Source: Amia ocellicauda
Lineage: Eukaryota > Chordata > Actinopteri > Amiiformes > Amiidae
Direction: 5' to 3'
DNA: 64,000 nt
Assembly: GCF_036373705.1 (NCBI RefSeq)
Contig: NW_027102662.1
Coordinates: 248,001-312,000 of the forward strand
Positions 53,942 through 64,000 of this stretch are shown in pieces. The notes beneath the pieces were generated by a model. The model was not told where the DNA came from. It saw only the letters and a program-made list of their open reading frames with translations, and did not search any database. The position numbers were made by a program, and so were the translations under genes. Each line of letters opens with the position of its first letter. Position 1 is the first letter of the stretch.

Positions 53942-55379
53942 ATGTCCGGAAACAACATCAGCGATTCGATTTAAACGAGTTTTTAGGCAAGTCTTCAGAT
54001 TATTTTCATTGACTCAGAGCGTGTTGTGTGCATGTATTGTAAATAAGGCTATAACATCTGTTTTAAGTTCTGTAAAATTATTTTTCAGCCAGTCAACAGG
54101 AGTTAATTCCCAACGCTGAGGAGATCATCTGGAACAACGACGGTAAGATTTTTGTGTTTGCGCTCATGGGTTCTTATGCATGGGTGTGTGTGGTTTTGAA
54201 GCGGCTCATTAGAGTTATGAAAACGTTTTAATATATATTAATGCCGGTCTCTTTAATTACACAGAAACTATCGAAAGGCCTGTGATTAATGTCTCCGAGG
54301 ATCGACCAAGAGAAGTGGTTGTCCCTAGACAGGCTGTCTGCCGACCGGGTAAGAACTAAACCCCTGTTTGTTTGTATAACGTTTCTGTAAGATGTTTGAG
54401 TCCAGTTTTGTTAATTTAAAAAAATTATCCTGTCTAACAGTATTAAGAAACGTGGTTCGAGACAACGAAAGGCCTTCCACATCGAGGGCTTGTTTCGTTT
54501 TACCTTCGAGAACCGTAACCTTTCAAGAATCTGAAAGGCCGTCAGCCCCGGTATCTGATAGCTGTGAGTATATATCTGCAGCCTGTAAGAGGTTAAAGCT
54601 TTTTATAAAGCGGTGTGGTTAAAGGTTAAACATGTCTCTTACCTTCACAGCGGTGCAAAAAGCTAAACCAGCCGAAAAACATAAGAAACGATTATTCTGT
54701 GGAGGTAAGTAAGATCTTTCAAACTTTAATGTTTTTAAAAGGGCTTTTTTGCCCGTTGAGGGCTAATATTTAAGCGATGGGTGACCGTTTCCTGTAGGGC
54801 GGGGGGTTCTGGGAAAGATCTTTAGAAGTCCGGACAGGTCTAGGCTTGTTTCTGGGGAACGTGTTTAGAAATGACCGATTGCTGTACCGTCTGGTTAGGA
54901 AGTAAAGCCGTCCGAAAGGGTTTAGTAAGTTGTTTGGCTTATATCCCGCTATTATACTTCTGTTTTAAAGTGGTTGTAGGAAAAGGCTTGAAGGTGTTCA
55001 TTGTATTTAATATTTAAACAGATCGTGAAAACGTTTGTGAAACAGGAAGTCCCGGGATCAGGAAGCGTTTACACTTGGAAGGTTCGATTAAAAATGAAAT
55101 GTTGTTGTGTGTGTGTGTGTTTTATTAACAATATTACAGTTTTTAAAGAAACATTTAAGAAACAGTTTATTTACAGCGGCTTCTCTGTTTTACATTTATT
55201 ATCAAGTCCTAATAAATATATTGTCTGTAAATAATAAGGCGTTGTAGTGAATGTCTAAGGCTATTTTCAAAGGTCTAAAAAAGCTAAAGGTTTTGAATGT
55301 CCTGGACATGTTGTTTTAAGTTTGATTTCTGTCACCGTTTAAAGATGTAAATGTAATGTATATTTTTATTCTTCCCAAG
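53942..55379 (+). other. Leader with short exon-like segments (E4)
   Basis: The layout is as in E1, including E1-specific bases in the intron-like stretches (GGCTTTTTTGCCCG, ATATCCCGC). Confidence 0.5.
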
Positions 55380-55981
55380 ACTCTTGGGATAGTCATTCTG
55401 TGAATGAGCTATTGAGGACAATTACCCCGTCTAAGTGGGATCAAACATCTTCCCCGGTGAGATCACCGAGAGGATCCCCCACGGTGGTCTTGGAGACCCC
55501 CCAACATCTACTCAGGCCACAGCCTTCTGGGAGTAATTCAACACCCCAGATTCAGCCCGCCGCATTGTCGGGCGGAACAAATACAGGCATCCAACAACCT
55601 CAGGGGTCGCCGTCAGTCAGGGCTGACACACCACCCAACGACGGCCTGGTTTCAACATCGTCCCCCCAGACCCGTTTCTTGGCTACAGAAACGCGGAACA
55701 GTACCCCGCGCTTGGCCAGGGTGTCACCGCAAAGGCCTTCTTGGTCTCCGTCCATGAGTATACGCTCGCTCCCTGCCTCCTTCGACCGAGATTTACCGGA
55801 GCGACCATCCTTTGAAGCTGAGCCAGGCCACCAGCCCCCGGAGCTACATCCTGAAGGTCGGCATGAGTTGCTACATACTTTGTTACAAAATCAAAGACTT
55901 GTGTTAGTGGGGCAAAACCTGGTGATAGAGAGCCAAAACATCCTTGTTAATACCCTTACTAACGAATTGTACCGTATTTAA
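55380..55981 (+). CDS. Pro/Ser/Thr/Gln-rich protein, probable terminal exon (E4)
   Basis: It is open and identical in protein sequence to E1. Confidence 0.55.
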
Positions 55982-56164
55982 TGTTTTAATAGACACAAAA
56001 CGCCTTACTATTGTGGGTTGTTGGAAAAATAAAAAATAAATTAAAAAATGTCCTGACTTGGTAAAAGAACTCACAAACTAAAGGATTATGAACAAGCTAG
56101 GGCCCCAAAAAGACCTTCCCGAGAGAACATCCCCGGCCCTGTTGTGAACTCCTCTGATGTCCCA

Positions 56165-56962
56165 ATGAACCTGGAACTATTACAAATGATAAATGATTTA
56201 AATAACCCCCAATTACCACCGATAGAATGTGAATTAACAGACTTACCGGTGAACCCCGACCTGTTACAGATGGTCAATGATCTAAATAACCACCTCCCAC
56301 CGGTAGCGCTTATAGAGGTTCACCCCCTAGTTCACCCCGATTTGTTTGAAATGGTGGAGGCTTTGGAGGAGCTACCCCGACCAAATTCTGCCCCTATTAT
56401 AAATGATTTGAGACAATTAGAACACAGGATGGCGGCAGAAGCAGCCATCACTATAGAGGAGGGTCTTGACATTAACCGGTTGGATATCTTTGAAGGACTT
56501 TTACAGGCTTTAAATGAGCCTCCTCAAAAAGGGGGTTTTGTAGATGTCAGCAGTGGGGGTGTTCGGAATGTGGAGGGTTCTGAGACTGATAAGGCTGTGG
56601 AGGACATGCTCTGTGAGAATGTAGGGGGTGAAGGCTTTGTTCAAAATGATGATGTGTCCAAAAGTACCAGTGATCCCGTGATTATAGATAGACCGGCCTA
56701 TAACAATTTTGAAATGATTCAGCGTTTTAATTTTGCAGAACTTTTAAATTGTGACAATTATGCAGAAATATTTGTCAACATACACGAGGCCTTGCAGAAA
56801 ATGCTTGAACAGGTTGCTGAAAGGGTCAGACCTCGAGATGTTGTACAGTTAGAACTCAGAGGGGATGATTTGTTTAGCAACCTATCTGTAATGCTGAGTG
56901 GAGATAATTTAGATGTCTGGCTAAAATCGAAGCGTTATTGCAAAGTAACGCAGCCATCTTAG
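56165..56962 (+). CDS. Acidic 28-residue-repeat protein (E4)
   Basis: It is open and identical in protein sequence to E1. Confidence 0.6.
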   Translation: MNLELLQMINDLNNPQLPPIECELTDLPVNPDLLQMVNDLNNHLPPVALIEVHPLVHPDLFEMVEALEELPRPNSAPIINDLRQLEHRMAAEAAITIEEGLDINRLDIFEGLLQALNEPPQKGGFVDVSSGGVRNVEGSETDKAVEDMLCENVGGEGFVQNDDVSKSTSDPVIIDRPAYNNFEMIQRFNFAELLNCDNYAEIFVNIHEALQKMLEQVAERVRPRDVVQLELRGDDLFSNLSVMLSGDNLDVWLKSKRYCKVTQPS

Positions 56963-59900
56963 CTGATGAAAGTCTGTCTCTGGTAATGAATGTGGTTCGT
57001 AACCCTGAGGGTGGGGCGCTTAGAAGACTGTCGAAATGCTTGAAGAACGACATAATTAGGACCAAGCTCAGGCAATTAGTGGTGAGATCCAGTGGGGACA
57101 ATAAGCTCTGTTTTGCTTACAGTTTAATAAAACTACTCACCCCCGACATGCCTGAACCCCAAGCTCTGCAAGAGGCTTTAATGCTTCATCAGAGGGCCGG
57201 CTTAAACTCTCAACAGATGGTTGCCTTTTCAGACATCACCAAGTTTGAGGAGTTGTTGTCTTTAAAAATTGTTGTGTGGTACCGTTGTGAGGTAAAGGAA
57301 GTATTTGTGAAATTTCAGACACATCCTGAAACCCATACACAGACACTGTTTCTCTTCCTAAGTGATAGTCATTACTTTGGAATAAAGAGTTTGACGGCTT
57401 TTTTGGGTTGTTCGTATGTTTGTCATTGGTGTTATAAGGCCTTCAATGATAAGCTTAAGCACCGATGTGACGGTTACTGTAATGTCTGTTTCAATCCGCA
57501 ATGTCGTAAGGGTTTGGCCCCTACCATCCGATGTAAAGATTGCTTAAGGATTTGTCTCTCAGCGTTCTGTTTTTCCGAACATAAGGTACAGAGGGCCGCT
57601 GCTGAGAGGGGTTAAAAAATGGAGTTATTGTGATCAAACTAAATGTTGCCCGCAGTGTTGCCTCCAGTACCGTTTTCATGAGGTTAAACCACACAAATGT
57701 CTGGAGCCGAGATGCAGGATCTGTAATGCTGATTTAACCCCGGGGTCCGAACACCAGTGCTTTATTCAGCCGGTTAAAAAGGAGCCGCCGCACAACTGGT
57801 ATGTCTTTTTTGATTTTGAATGCCGGCAAGAAAACGGGGTCCACGTTGCTAATTATATACACTGTATTGACATGTTGGATCGTGAGTGGTCAGCTAGCGG
57901 TGAGAGTTGTGTCAGGGATTTCTTTACGCGGTATCGAGGTCCAAAATACCTCAATTACACATTTATTGCCCACAATGCTAAGGGTTATGATTCTTACATT
58001 TTGATGAAGTATCTGGTGGAAAATGGGGTGACCCCAAAAATAATAGCTCAGGGTAGCAAGATCATGTGTTTCACCGACGAAGCTTTCAACTAACGTTACA
58101 TAGACTTGTTAAATTTCCTCCCCATGAAATTGAGCGCTTTGCCTAAGGCTCTGGGTTTTGAGGCTCAGAAGAAAGGTTGGTTCTGCCATTTTTTTAATAC
58201 TAAGGACACTCAAAATTATCAAGGGTCCTACCCGCCCGCCTCTTATTATGGGGTTGATACTATGATGTCTCATGAGAGGGAGGAATTCTTTAAATGGTAC
58301 AATACGGTTAAGGGAGGTGTTTTTGATTTCCGAGAAGAGATGGCCGCTTATTGTAAAAATGATGTGGTGATCCTTAAAGAAGCCTGTGTGCGTTTCTGCG
58401 CCGAGGTTATCAACACATCGGGTCTCAACCCTTTGCAAAGTGTGACCATAGCGTCTCTCTGCATGAAAATGTATCGGTCCAATTTCTTGCAGAAAAACAC
58501 TATAGCGGTCACCACTTCTGACAACTATCGTGCTAGACAAAAGAACTTTTCGACTGTCTCCATACAGTGGGTGGAATACCTGAGTGCCCGGGATAACATC
58601 TTCATCAGACATGCTTTAAATCAAGGGGAAGTAAAAATGGGGCCTTACTACTTAGACGGTTTTAGCGACGTGTCCGGGCGGCGTACCGCTTATGAGTTTG
58701 CCGGTTGTATTTACCATGGCTGTCCTCAGTGCTTCGACCCAAACACCTTTAACCCCGTAACACTAAAACTCTGCGGTGATATGTACTATGATTTCCAGAA
58801 ACGAATTGAAACTTTAAAAAACACCTATGGTTTGAACATGCTGGTGATTTGGGAACACGAGTGGACGACCCTGAAGCAACAGGATGCGGGGGTATAACGG
58901 TTTATGGAAACCTTGGACTTTCCTGAATGTCTAGAGCCCCGGGATGCGTTATTTGGGGGTTGTACCAATGCCCTCTGTTTACATTATGAGGTAAAGGAGG
59001 GTGAGAGAGTAGATTACTATGATTTCACCAGTCTGTACCCTTATGTCAACAAGACCAAAATGTACCCGGTGGGGCGTCCAACCATTGTTTATCGTGACTT
59101 TCTCGAAATCGGACATTACTTTCGTTTGATCAAAGTCACCATGTACCCTCCTCGCGAGCTGTTCTTACCCGTGTTGCCTTACAGGTGTTCGGGAAAATTG
59201 ATGTTCCCACTTTGTAGAACGTGTGTGGAAACTGAAAATCAAACTACCTCTTGTCTGCACAGTGATGAAGAGAGAGCGCTGACGGGTGTCTGGTGTAGCA
59301 TTGAGCTTGACAAGGCGGTGGAGAAAGGTTACAGAGTCGGTAAGGTGTATGAGGTTTGGCATTTTTCTGAAAAAACTGATACTCTTTTTGCTGATTACAT
59401 TATGACCCATCTGAAAGGGAAACAGGAGGCATCGGGCTATCCCTCATGGTGTGTTGACTCCGCGGCCAAAGAGCGATACGTTCAGCAATATTTTGAAAAG
59501 GAAGGGATCCGTCTAGAGCCGGGGAACATAACTGTAAACCCCGCCAAGAGACAAATGTCCAAACTGATTTTAAACAGTCTGTGGGGTAAGTTTGGGGAAA
59601 GAAATTACCGTCTAAACACAACCTTGATTAAAACCCCTGAACTGTTCATAGAATTTATGTTTTCCAAACAACATGCAGTATCACACTTTCAATTCTTAAA
59701 TGACCACGTGGCACAGGTCCAGTGGAGGGCCCCTAAAGATTTCCCCACCAAACAGGGGAACGTTAATGTTTTCATAGCGGTTTTTACCACGGCTTACGCC
59801 CGGCTTGAACTGTACAACTTAATGGATCAGTTGCAGGAACGCACGCTCTATCATGATACTGACTCTGTAATCTTTGTCACCAGGCCAGGGGATTGGGTCC

Positions 59901-60276
59901 CTCCCCTCGGGGACTACCTTGGGGAGTTAACGAGCGAACTAGATCCTCAGGACCACATAGTGGAGTTTGTTTCAGGGGGTCCTAAGACTTACGCATACAG
60001 AACGGCTGCGGGTAAGACCTGTATGAAAGTTAAGGGTTTCACTCTGAACCATTGTAACAACAAGCTCATTAACATCAAGTCTCTGACGACCCTGGTAGAA
60101 AGTTATGTAACGAGAAAGACGCGCCTCCTCGTGAGATTATTACAGCCGGAAATCAGATCTATCGCAATAAAAAGGGGTACACGTTGGAAAATAGATCACT
60201 AAACAAACGGTTCAGAGTGGTGTACAATAAAAGAGTGTTGAAGACTGATTATACCACTCTGCCTTATGGATATTAG
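56938..60276 (+). pseudogene. polB: Protein-primed family B DNA polymerase region (E4)
   Basis: The exonuclease and polymerase motifs are as in E1. This copy mixes E1/E3-type and E2-type bases. It is not open throughout. Confidence 0.88.
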
Positions 60277-60937
60277 CGGTGGTTTTGATAACAGACTTCA
60301 ACACCCTTTCTCCTGTATTATAGCCGGTCCCTCCAATTCGGGGCAGAGCTATCTTATAAAGAACATCATAGAAGATGTGGACGCAACCGTGTCCCAAGCT
60401 CTTGACAACATAGTGTGGTGTTACTCTTGCTGGCAACCTCTCTACGATGATTTGGCTTCGAAAAAAAATAATCTGAAATTTGTGCAAGGTCTCCCCGCCT
60501 CGTTGTGTGGTGATGACTTGTTCCAGCCCGGTCAAACTAACCTAGTGATCCTTGATGACCTGATGGAGCAGGCCGGTGACAACAGTGAAGTGGAAAAAGC
60601 TTTCACAAAGTACACTCATCATAGGAATTTAAGTATTATTTATTTAGTTCAAAATCTATTTTTTCAAGGTAAAAAAAGCCGCACTATTAATTTATATGCC
60701 AATGATATAATTATTTTTAAAAACCCCAGAGATAAACTACAGGTCACCGTCTTGGCTCGTCAAATGTACCCTAACCAGACCAAGTTCTCTTTGGAGGCAT
60801 TTGAGGATGCCACCAAAAAACCCTACGGGTACTTGATTGCGGACTTAAAAGCACAAACCCCAGAAGACTTTCGCCTCAGAACAGGTTTGTGCCCGCCCGA
60901 TTGGCCGGCAGTGTATGTGCTAAAGAAAAGGAAATAA
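60266..60937 (+). CDS. Packaging ATPase (E4)
   Basis: It is open at 223 residues, with the same length and domain order as E2. It belongs to a broken element and is not expected to be functional. Confidence 0.82.
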   Translation: MDISGGFDNRLQHPFSCIIAGPSNSGQSYLIKNIIEDVDATVSQALDNIVWCYSCWQPLYDDLASKKNNLKFVQGLPASLCGDDLFQPGQTNLVILDDLMEQAGDNSEVEKAFTKYTHHRNLSIIYLVQNLFFQGKKSRTINLYANDIIIFKNPRDKLQVTVLARQMYPNQTKFSLEAFEDATKKPYGYLIADLKAQTPEDFRLRTGLCPPDWPAVYVLKKRK

Positions 60938-60943
60938 ATAAGA

Positions 60944-61279
60944 ATGTCTGTTCGGATTAAAAGAAATCTGCCGCTTTTGCAAATGTTATTTGAGAGGAGC
61001 CCGCGCCATAGGAAAGCTGTGCTGGCAGGGGCCCCCTCGGATTTGATCGAGACCCTGTGTGAAATAGCTTTTAACATCTTACGCGGTAATATACCCCTAA
61101 CCCCTTCTCAACATTCTAAACTCAAAAAACAAAAAGCGGTTATCAAGATCATCGCTAATAAGAAGTATTCTATTAAAAGAAAAAGAAAGAAGATTAATCA
61201 AACCGGGGGTTTTATAGGACCGCTGTTGAGCATAGCCGTGCCTTTCCTAACCAGTCTTCTAGCTTCCAGAGTGGGTTAA
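60944..61279 (+). CDS. Small basic protein with hydrophobic tail (E4)
   Basis: It has 111 residues and is identical in protein sequence to E1. Confidence 0.65.
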   Translation: MSVRIKRNLPLLQMLFERSPRHRKAVLAGAPSDLIETLCEIAFNILRGNIPLTPSQHSKLKKQKAVIKIIANKKYSIKRKRKKINQTGGFIGPLLSIAVPFLTSLLASRVG

Positions 61280-61281
61280 TA

Positions 61282-62025
61282 ATGGAATATGCTCAGAAAA
61301 TGTTTTTGATCCCTCAGGAGCAGCTTGAGAAACTGAGAAAAAATGTTGTCGGGCCAGAGCCCATTAGACAAATGGCCGAAAACAACCTGGACTCTGAAAT
61401 GAAAGCTATACAGGCCAGGGCCGATTTAAATCAGTATTCCAAAGCCCAGTTGTATACCAACACGTTACAGCGCTACCTCCGTCTGGTTAGACAGGGTGAA
61501 AAAGATCAAAACATTTTAACTTTAACCATGGCCTCTCAAGAAAATGGTTCTGGGGCTGATGCGGGGGGTACGGTTGATAAAGATGTTGCGGTGACCGAAC
61601 CTGTTGAGAGTTCAGAGGGAGATGTTGTAACGGATGTTTTGAGAAACATGCCGGCCAGAAGCAAAAGACATGCAGAATATATCCTGCACAAAATGGTTCA
61701 GAAACCGCGGGTAACGGCTTGGAATGAACAGGGTGAATTTGTTTTTAAAGGACAACTGATCAAAGGTTCACACATGTTTGATTTGTTGAAGAGTGTCACT
61801 AGCACTAATAAGGTACCCGATAGTCGCCGACCTGTAGGCTGGAATGCTTTCCTACAGGCGATGGCCTGTCTGAACATGCCCCAATCAACAGTTCCTAACC
61901 AGGAAACGCGACAAAAAATCCGTCTGTGTAAAGAGGTGGAGCCTGATCTGACTCCGATATCTCATTACTCTGACCGTGCTGAGCGACCATCCTCAGGATC
62001 TATCCATCGTTGGGAAGCTTATTAA
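61282..62025 (+). CDS. Two-part conserved protein (E4)
   Basis: It has 247 residues and is open, with one substitution relative to E1 (RQMAENN). Confidence 0.65.
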   Translation: MEYAQKMFLIPQEQLEKLRKNVVGPEPIRQMAENNLDSEMKAIQARADLNQYSKAQLYTNTLQRYLRLVRQGEKDQNILTLTMASQENGSGADAGGTVDKDVAVTEPVESSEGDVVTDVLRNMPARSKRHAEYILHKMVQKPRVTAWNEQGEFVFKGQLIKGSHMFDLLKSVTSTNKVPDSRRPVGWNAFLQAMACLNMPQSTVPNQETRQKIRLCKEVEPDLTPISHYSDRAERPSSGSIHRWEAY

Positions 62026-62204
62026 TCTCATGTTTTTATTTGTCTCCCCTGTAAATAATGTCTCGACAAACATTTTTTTTTTTTTATTTTTTTTTTTTCA
62101 AATGTTGTACATTTATTTATACCATAACCCCTGCTTTGTATAAGAATTGTGTTGAATAAAAACAAAACTAATGATTCAAAGGCTGTTTTCATTATTTTTT
62201 CACC
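62026..62204. terminator. Convergent 3' ends with poly(A) signals (E4)
   Basis: A plus-strand AATAAA is at 62155-62160. A longer T run (about 62071-62098) than in the other copies lies in the spacer. Confidence 0.55.
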
Positions 62205-62762
62205 TTAACACGCATGACATCTTTTAAAATCCTCACAAGAACACCCCATCTGTATACACGGCTGGCTAGGGTCGTAAGTCATTGTGTTATAAGGGGGGGT
62301 CCACAGTGTCCTGACAAACTCTGCCACTTTTTTATCATTTTGGCCTAAATCCTCACTGTACAAGGCCATAATATCGGGGTATGACCTTCCTTTAGATCTA
62401 TGATATAAGAAAAACACACAGTGTTGACCACAAGTGAAGGTCTGAAGACTTTGTACTTGACGACCGCTGTAAATGGTTTCTTGACAGTTGTTGAGCAGAA
62501 AGTTATTGATCTTCCGAGGGAAAGGTCTGAAATCCGGGGGGTTTGCATAGGAATCAAAAAATTCACCACGGTGGTCCTCCCTTAGATAAATAGCCAGCCA
62601 ATGTTCTCCGGGCATATTTTTAGGGTGTGTGTTGATTATGTACATTGCAGGTAAATTCTTGATCTTAAATTTAGGCAGCTGATCGCAGGCGTAGACTCCT
62701 TGAAACAGTTTCCGTGAGCCGGCCAGGGCATTCATGATGTGGTTGAGCTCTCTGGTGTTCAT
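62205..62762 (-). CDS. Adenain-like cysteine protease (E4)
   Basis: It is open and identical in protein sequence to E1. Confidence 0.88.
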   Translation of the reverse strand: MNTRELNHIMNALAGSRKLFQGVYACDQLPKFKIKNLPAMYIINTHPKNMPGEHWLAIYLREDHRGEFFDSYANPPDFRPFPRKINNFLLNNCQETIYSGRQVQSLQTFTCGQHCVFFLYHRSKGRSYPDIMALYSEDLGQNDKKVAEFVRTLWTPPYNTMTYDPSQPCIQMGCSCEDFKRCHAC

Positions 62763-62763
62763 T

Positions 62764-64000
62764 TTAATAATAATCATACATAACGTTTCTCCTCTGATTC
62801 ACCTCAATAATGTTGTCAAACACTGCATACACGACCATATTTACAGTGCGTGGTAGAGGCTGCTTGAAACGCATCTCCAAACGCATATTGCCCGTCTTCA
62901 TCAGTGAAAAATGTTGTCCACACTCTTCGTCAGGGGTCAGGTTGAAACCGTACAGGGTGTAACCGCTGCAGTATTCCCGGCGATCGATCAGCAGAGTTTG
63001 ATCCTTGAGATGGCGACCCGTAGCCAGTACTAGACTGTCATATTCACGAACCGCATTGCCGATTTCAAAGTCAGGTTGAAAAGGTCTGGATGGAACCTGC
63101 ACACCATCGACGTACAACGCTATAAATTCCGCGTTATAATGTTTAAAGTTAAAGGGGTTCTTGTTGTAAACCCCGGTAAATGCATCATTATCTTCGAGAC
63201 CTATAATAACCTGTTTTGGGAGCTGTCCTAGAAACAGATTTTCCTGGTTCATCACCCGTGTCCCTGCGGGGATACTGTGGACTTTCATATAGACTCTTTC
63301 AATCGGGTACTTGGCGTTTGCCGTCATTAACGCCTGCGCGTGTCCTAGTTTAACCGCCGGGGAGACGGACACTTTTTTCACAAACAGCGAGGCCGATAAT
63401 ATGGTCAGTTTATATTTTTCAGTATCAGGGGTCATCAGACAAAAAGCACTTTTACTACGGATCATTTTAATTTTAATGTCTACCCCGTTGAGCATGAGTT
63501 TTTCTTGGAAAAATATGTCTGCATGGATATGCCCCATTAGCTCAAAGGTCCTCCCTTCTGTTGAAAAGGCCGTTCTTTTTTGCAAACCCTTATTGAGTCC
63601 CTCTGGATCCTTGTCGTCCATAGCTTCCGGAATGTCTTTGAAGAAAAGGCCGGGGCTGAACTGTTTGCTTAGGGTCTCCTCACTATAATTAAGTATACAC
63701 TCCATCATGGCTCTATAGGGGTAAGTATTGCTGCTTTGACTAATGAGCCGATCTCCCAGGGTCACATCCACCTGTGAAAACATGGTGGCCACCGGGTAAT
63801 TGATGACCCCATCGTTGGTCGTCTTCTCGATTGCATCGCCATCCTCATCAGTCACTTTACAGTTCATTAAAATAAATGTGTTATTCAAATCAATATAATC
63901 CTCGCCATTGCCAGCTATAAAAAACTCCAGAGGGGCCGTGTCTGAAATTGCAGAAAGAGGGGGAATCTCTACATATATGCTCTTATCTATACTCGTTTGA
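62764..64000 (-). CDS. Major capsid protein, 5' end outside window (E4)
   Basis: It is open from the stop at 62764 to the window edge, covering all but the N-terminal two dozen or so residues of the 435-residue family form seen in E3. Confidence 0.85.
   Translation of the reverse strand, partial: QTSIDKSIYVEIPPLSAISDTAPLEFFIAGNGEDYIDLNNTFILMNCKVTDEDGDAIEKTTNDGVINYPVATMFSQVDVTLGDRLISQSSNTYPYRAMMECILNYSEETLSKQFSPGLFFKDIPEAMDDKDPEGLNKGLQKRTAFSTEGRTFELMGHIHADIFFQEKLMLNGVDIKIKMIRSKSAFCLMTPDTEKYKLTILSASLFVKKVSVSPAVKLGHAQALMTANAKYPIERVYMKVHSIPAGTRVMNQENLFLGQLPKQVIIGLEDNDAFTGVYNKNPFNFKHYNAEFIALYVDGVQVPSRPFQPDFEIGNAVREYDSLVLATGRHLKDQTLLIDRREYCSGYTLYGFNLTPDEECGQHFSLMKTGNMRLEMRFKQPLPRTVNMVVYAVFDNIIEVNQRRNVMYDYY

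Larger units (their letters stand above)
53372..64000. mobile_element. E4: Polinton/adintovirus-like element, cut by window end, broken
   Basis: It begins AGTAGG (53372-53377) and runs past the window within the major capsid gene. I count about five breaks in the visible part, nearly all in the polymerase region. The left 2.5 kb matches E1 more closely than E2 or E3. Confidence 0.9.

Overview
The window looks like vertebrate nuclear DNA, most likely from a fish. The evidence is near-canonical vertebrate tRNA-Val genes with intact box A and box B, eukaryotic poly(A) signals, GT-AG splice-like sites and GAT/GTT microsatellites. The host is an inference; no host protein-coding gene is visible.

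Almost all of the 64 kb is a direct tandem array of one roughly 16 kb composite unit. Each unit is a virus-like element of about 15.3 kb (Polinton/Maverick class, adintovirus-like) plus a block of tRNA-Val tandem repeat. Five element copies are present: E0 (1-1777, far end only), E1 (2474-about 17626), E2 (18854-34141), E3 (34831-50125) and E4 (53372 to the window end, partial). The tRNA-Val blocks lie at 1778-2468 (one unit), 17627-18848 (two units), 34142-34825 (one unit) and 50126-53366 (six units, two of them short and without a tRNA). Eight tRNA-Val genes are visible, six with anticodon AAC and two with CAC.

The element has two converging halves. The plus-strand half runs: promoter with a TATA-like box, a leader with several short exon-like segments, a Pro/Ser/Thr-rich protein, an acidic protein with internal repeats, protein-primed family B DNA polymerase, packaging ATPase, a small basic/hydrophobic protein and a two-part conserved protein. 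The minus-strand half, read from the centre outward, holds adenain-like protease, double-jelly-roll major capsid protein, a pVI-like protein, penton-like minor capsid protein, chromodomain integrase, two small proteins (one with a BH1-like stretch, one with a myristoylation-type N-terminus), a zinc-motif protein and a protein of unknown type near the end. Replication (polymerase), packaging (ATPase), particle (capsid proteins and protease) and insertion (integrase) modules are therefore all recognisable.

All copies are fossils. Each full copy carries about seven to ten breaks; polymerase, integrase and penton regions are not open in any copy, while several small genes still are. Copies are so similar (by eye only a few differences per hundred bases or fewer), and share so many disabling changes, that the array probably grew recently by duplication of already broken DNA. 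Exchange between flanking tRNA-Val repeats is the likely mechanism, rather than repeated insertion.
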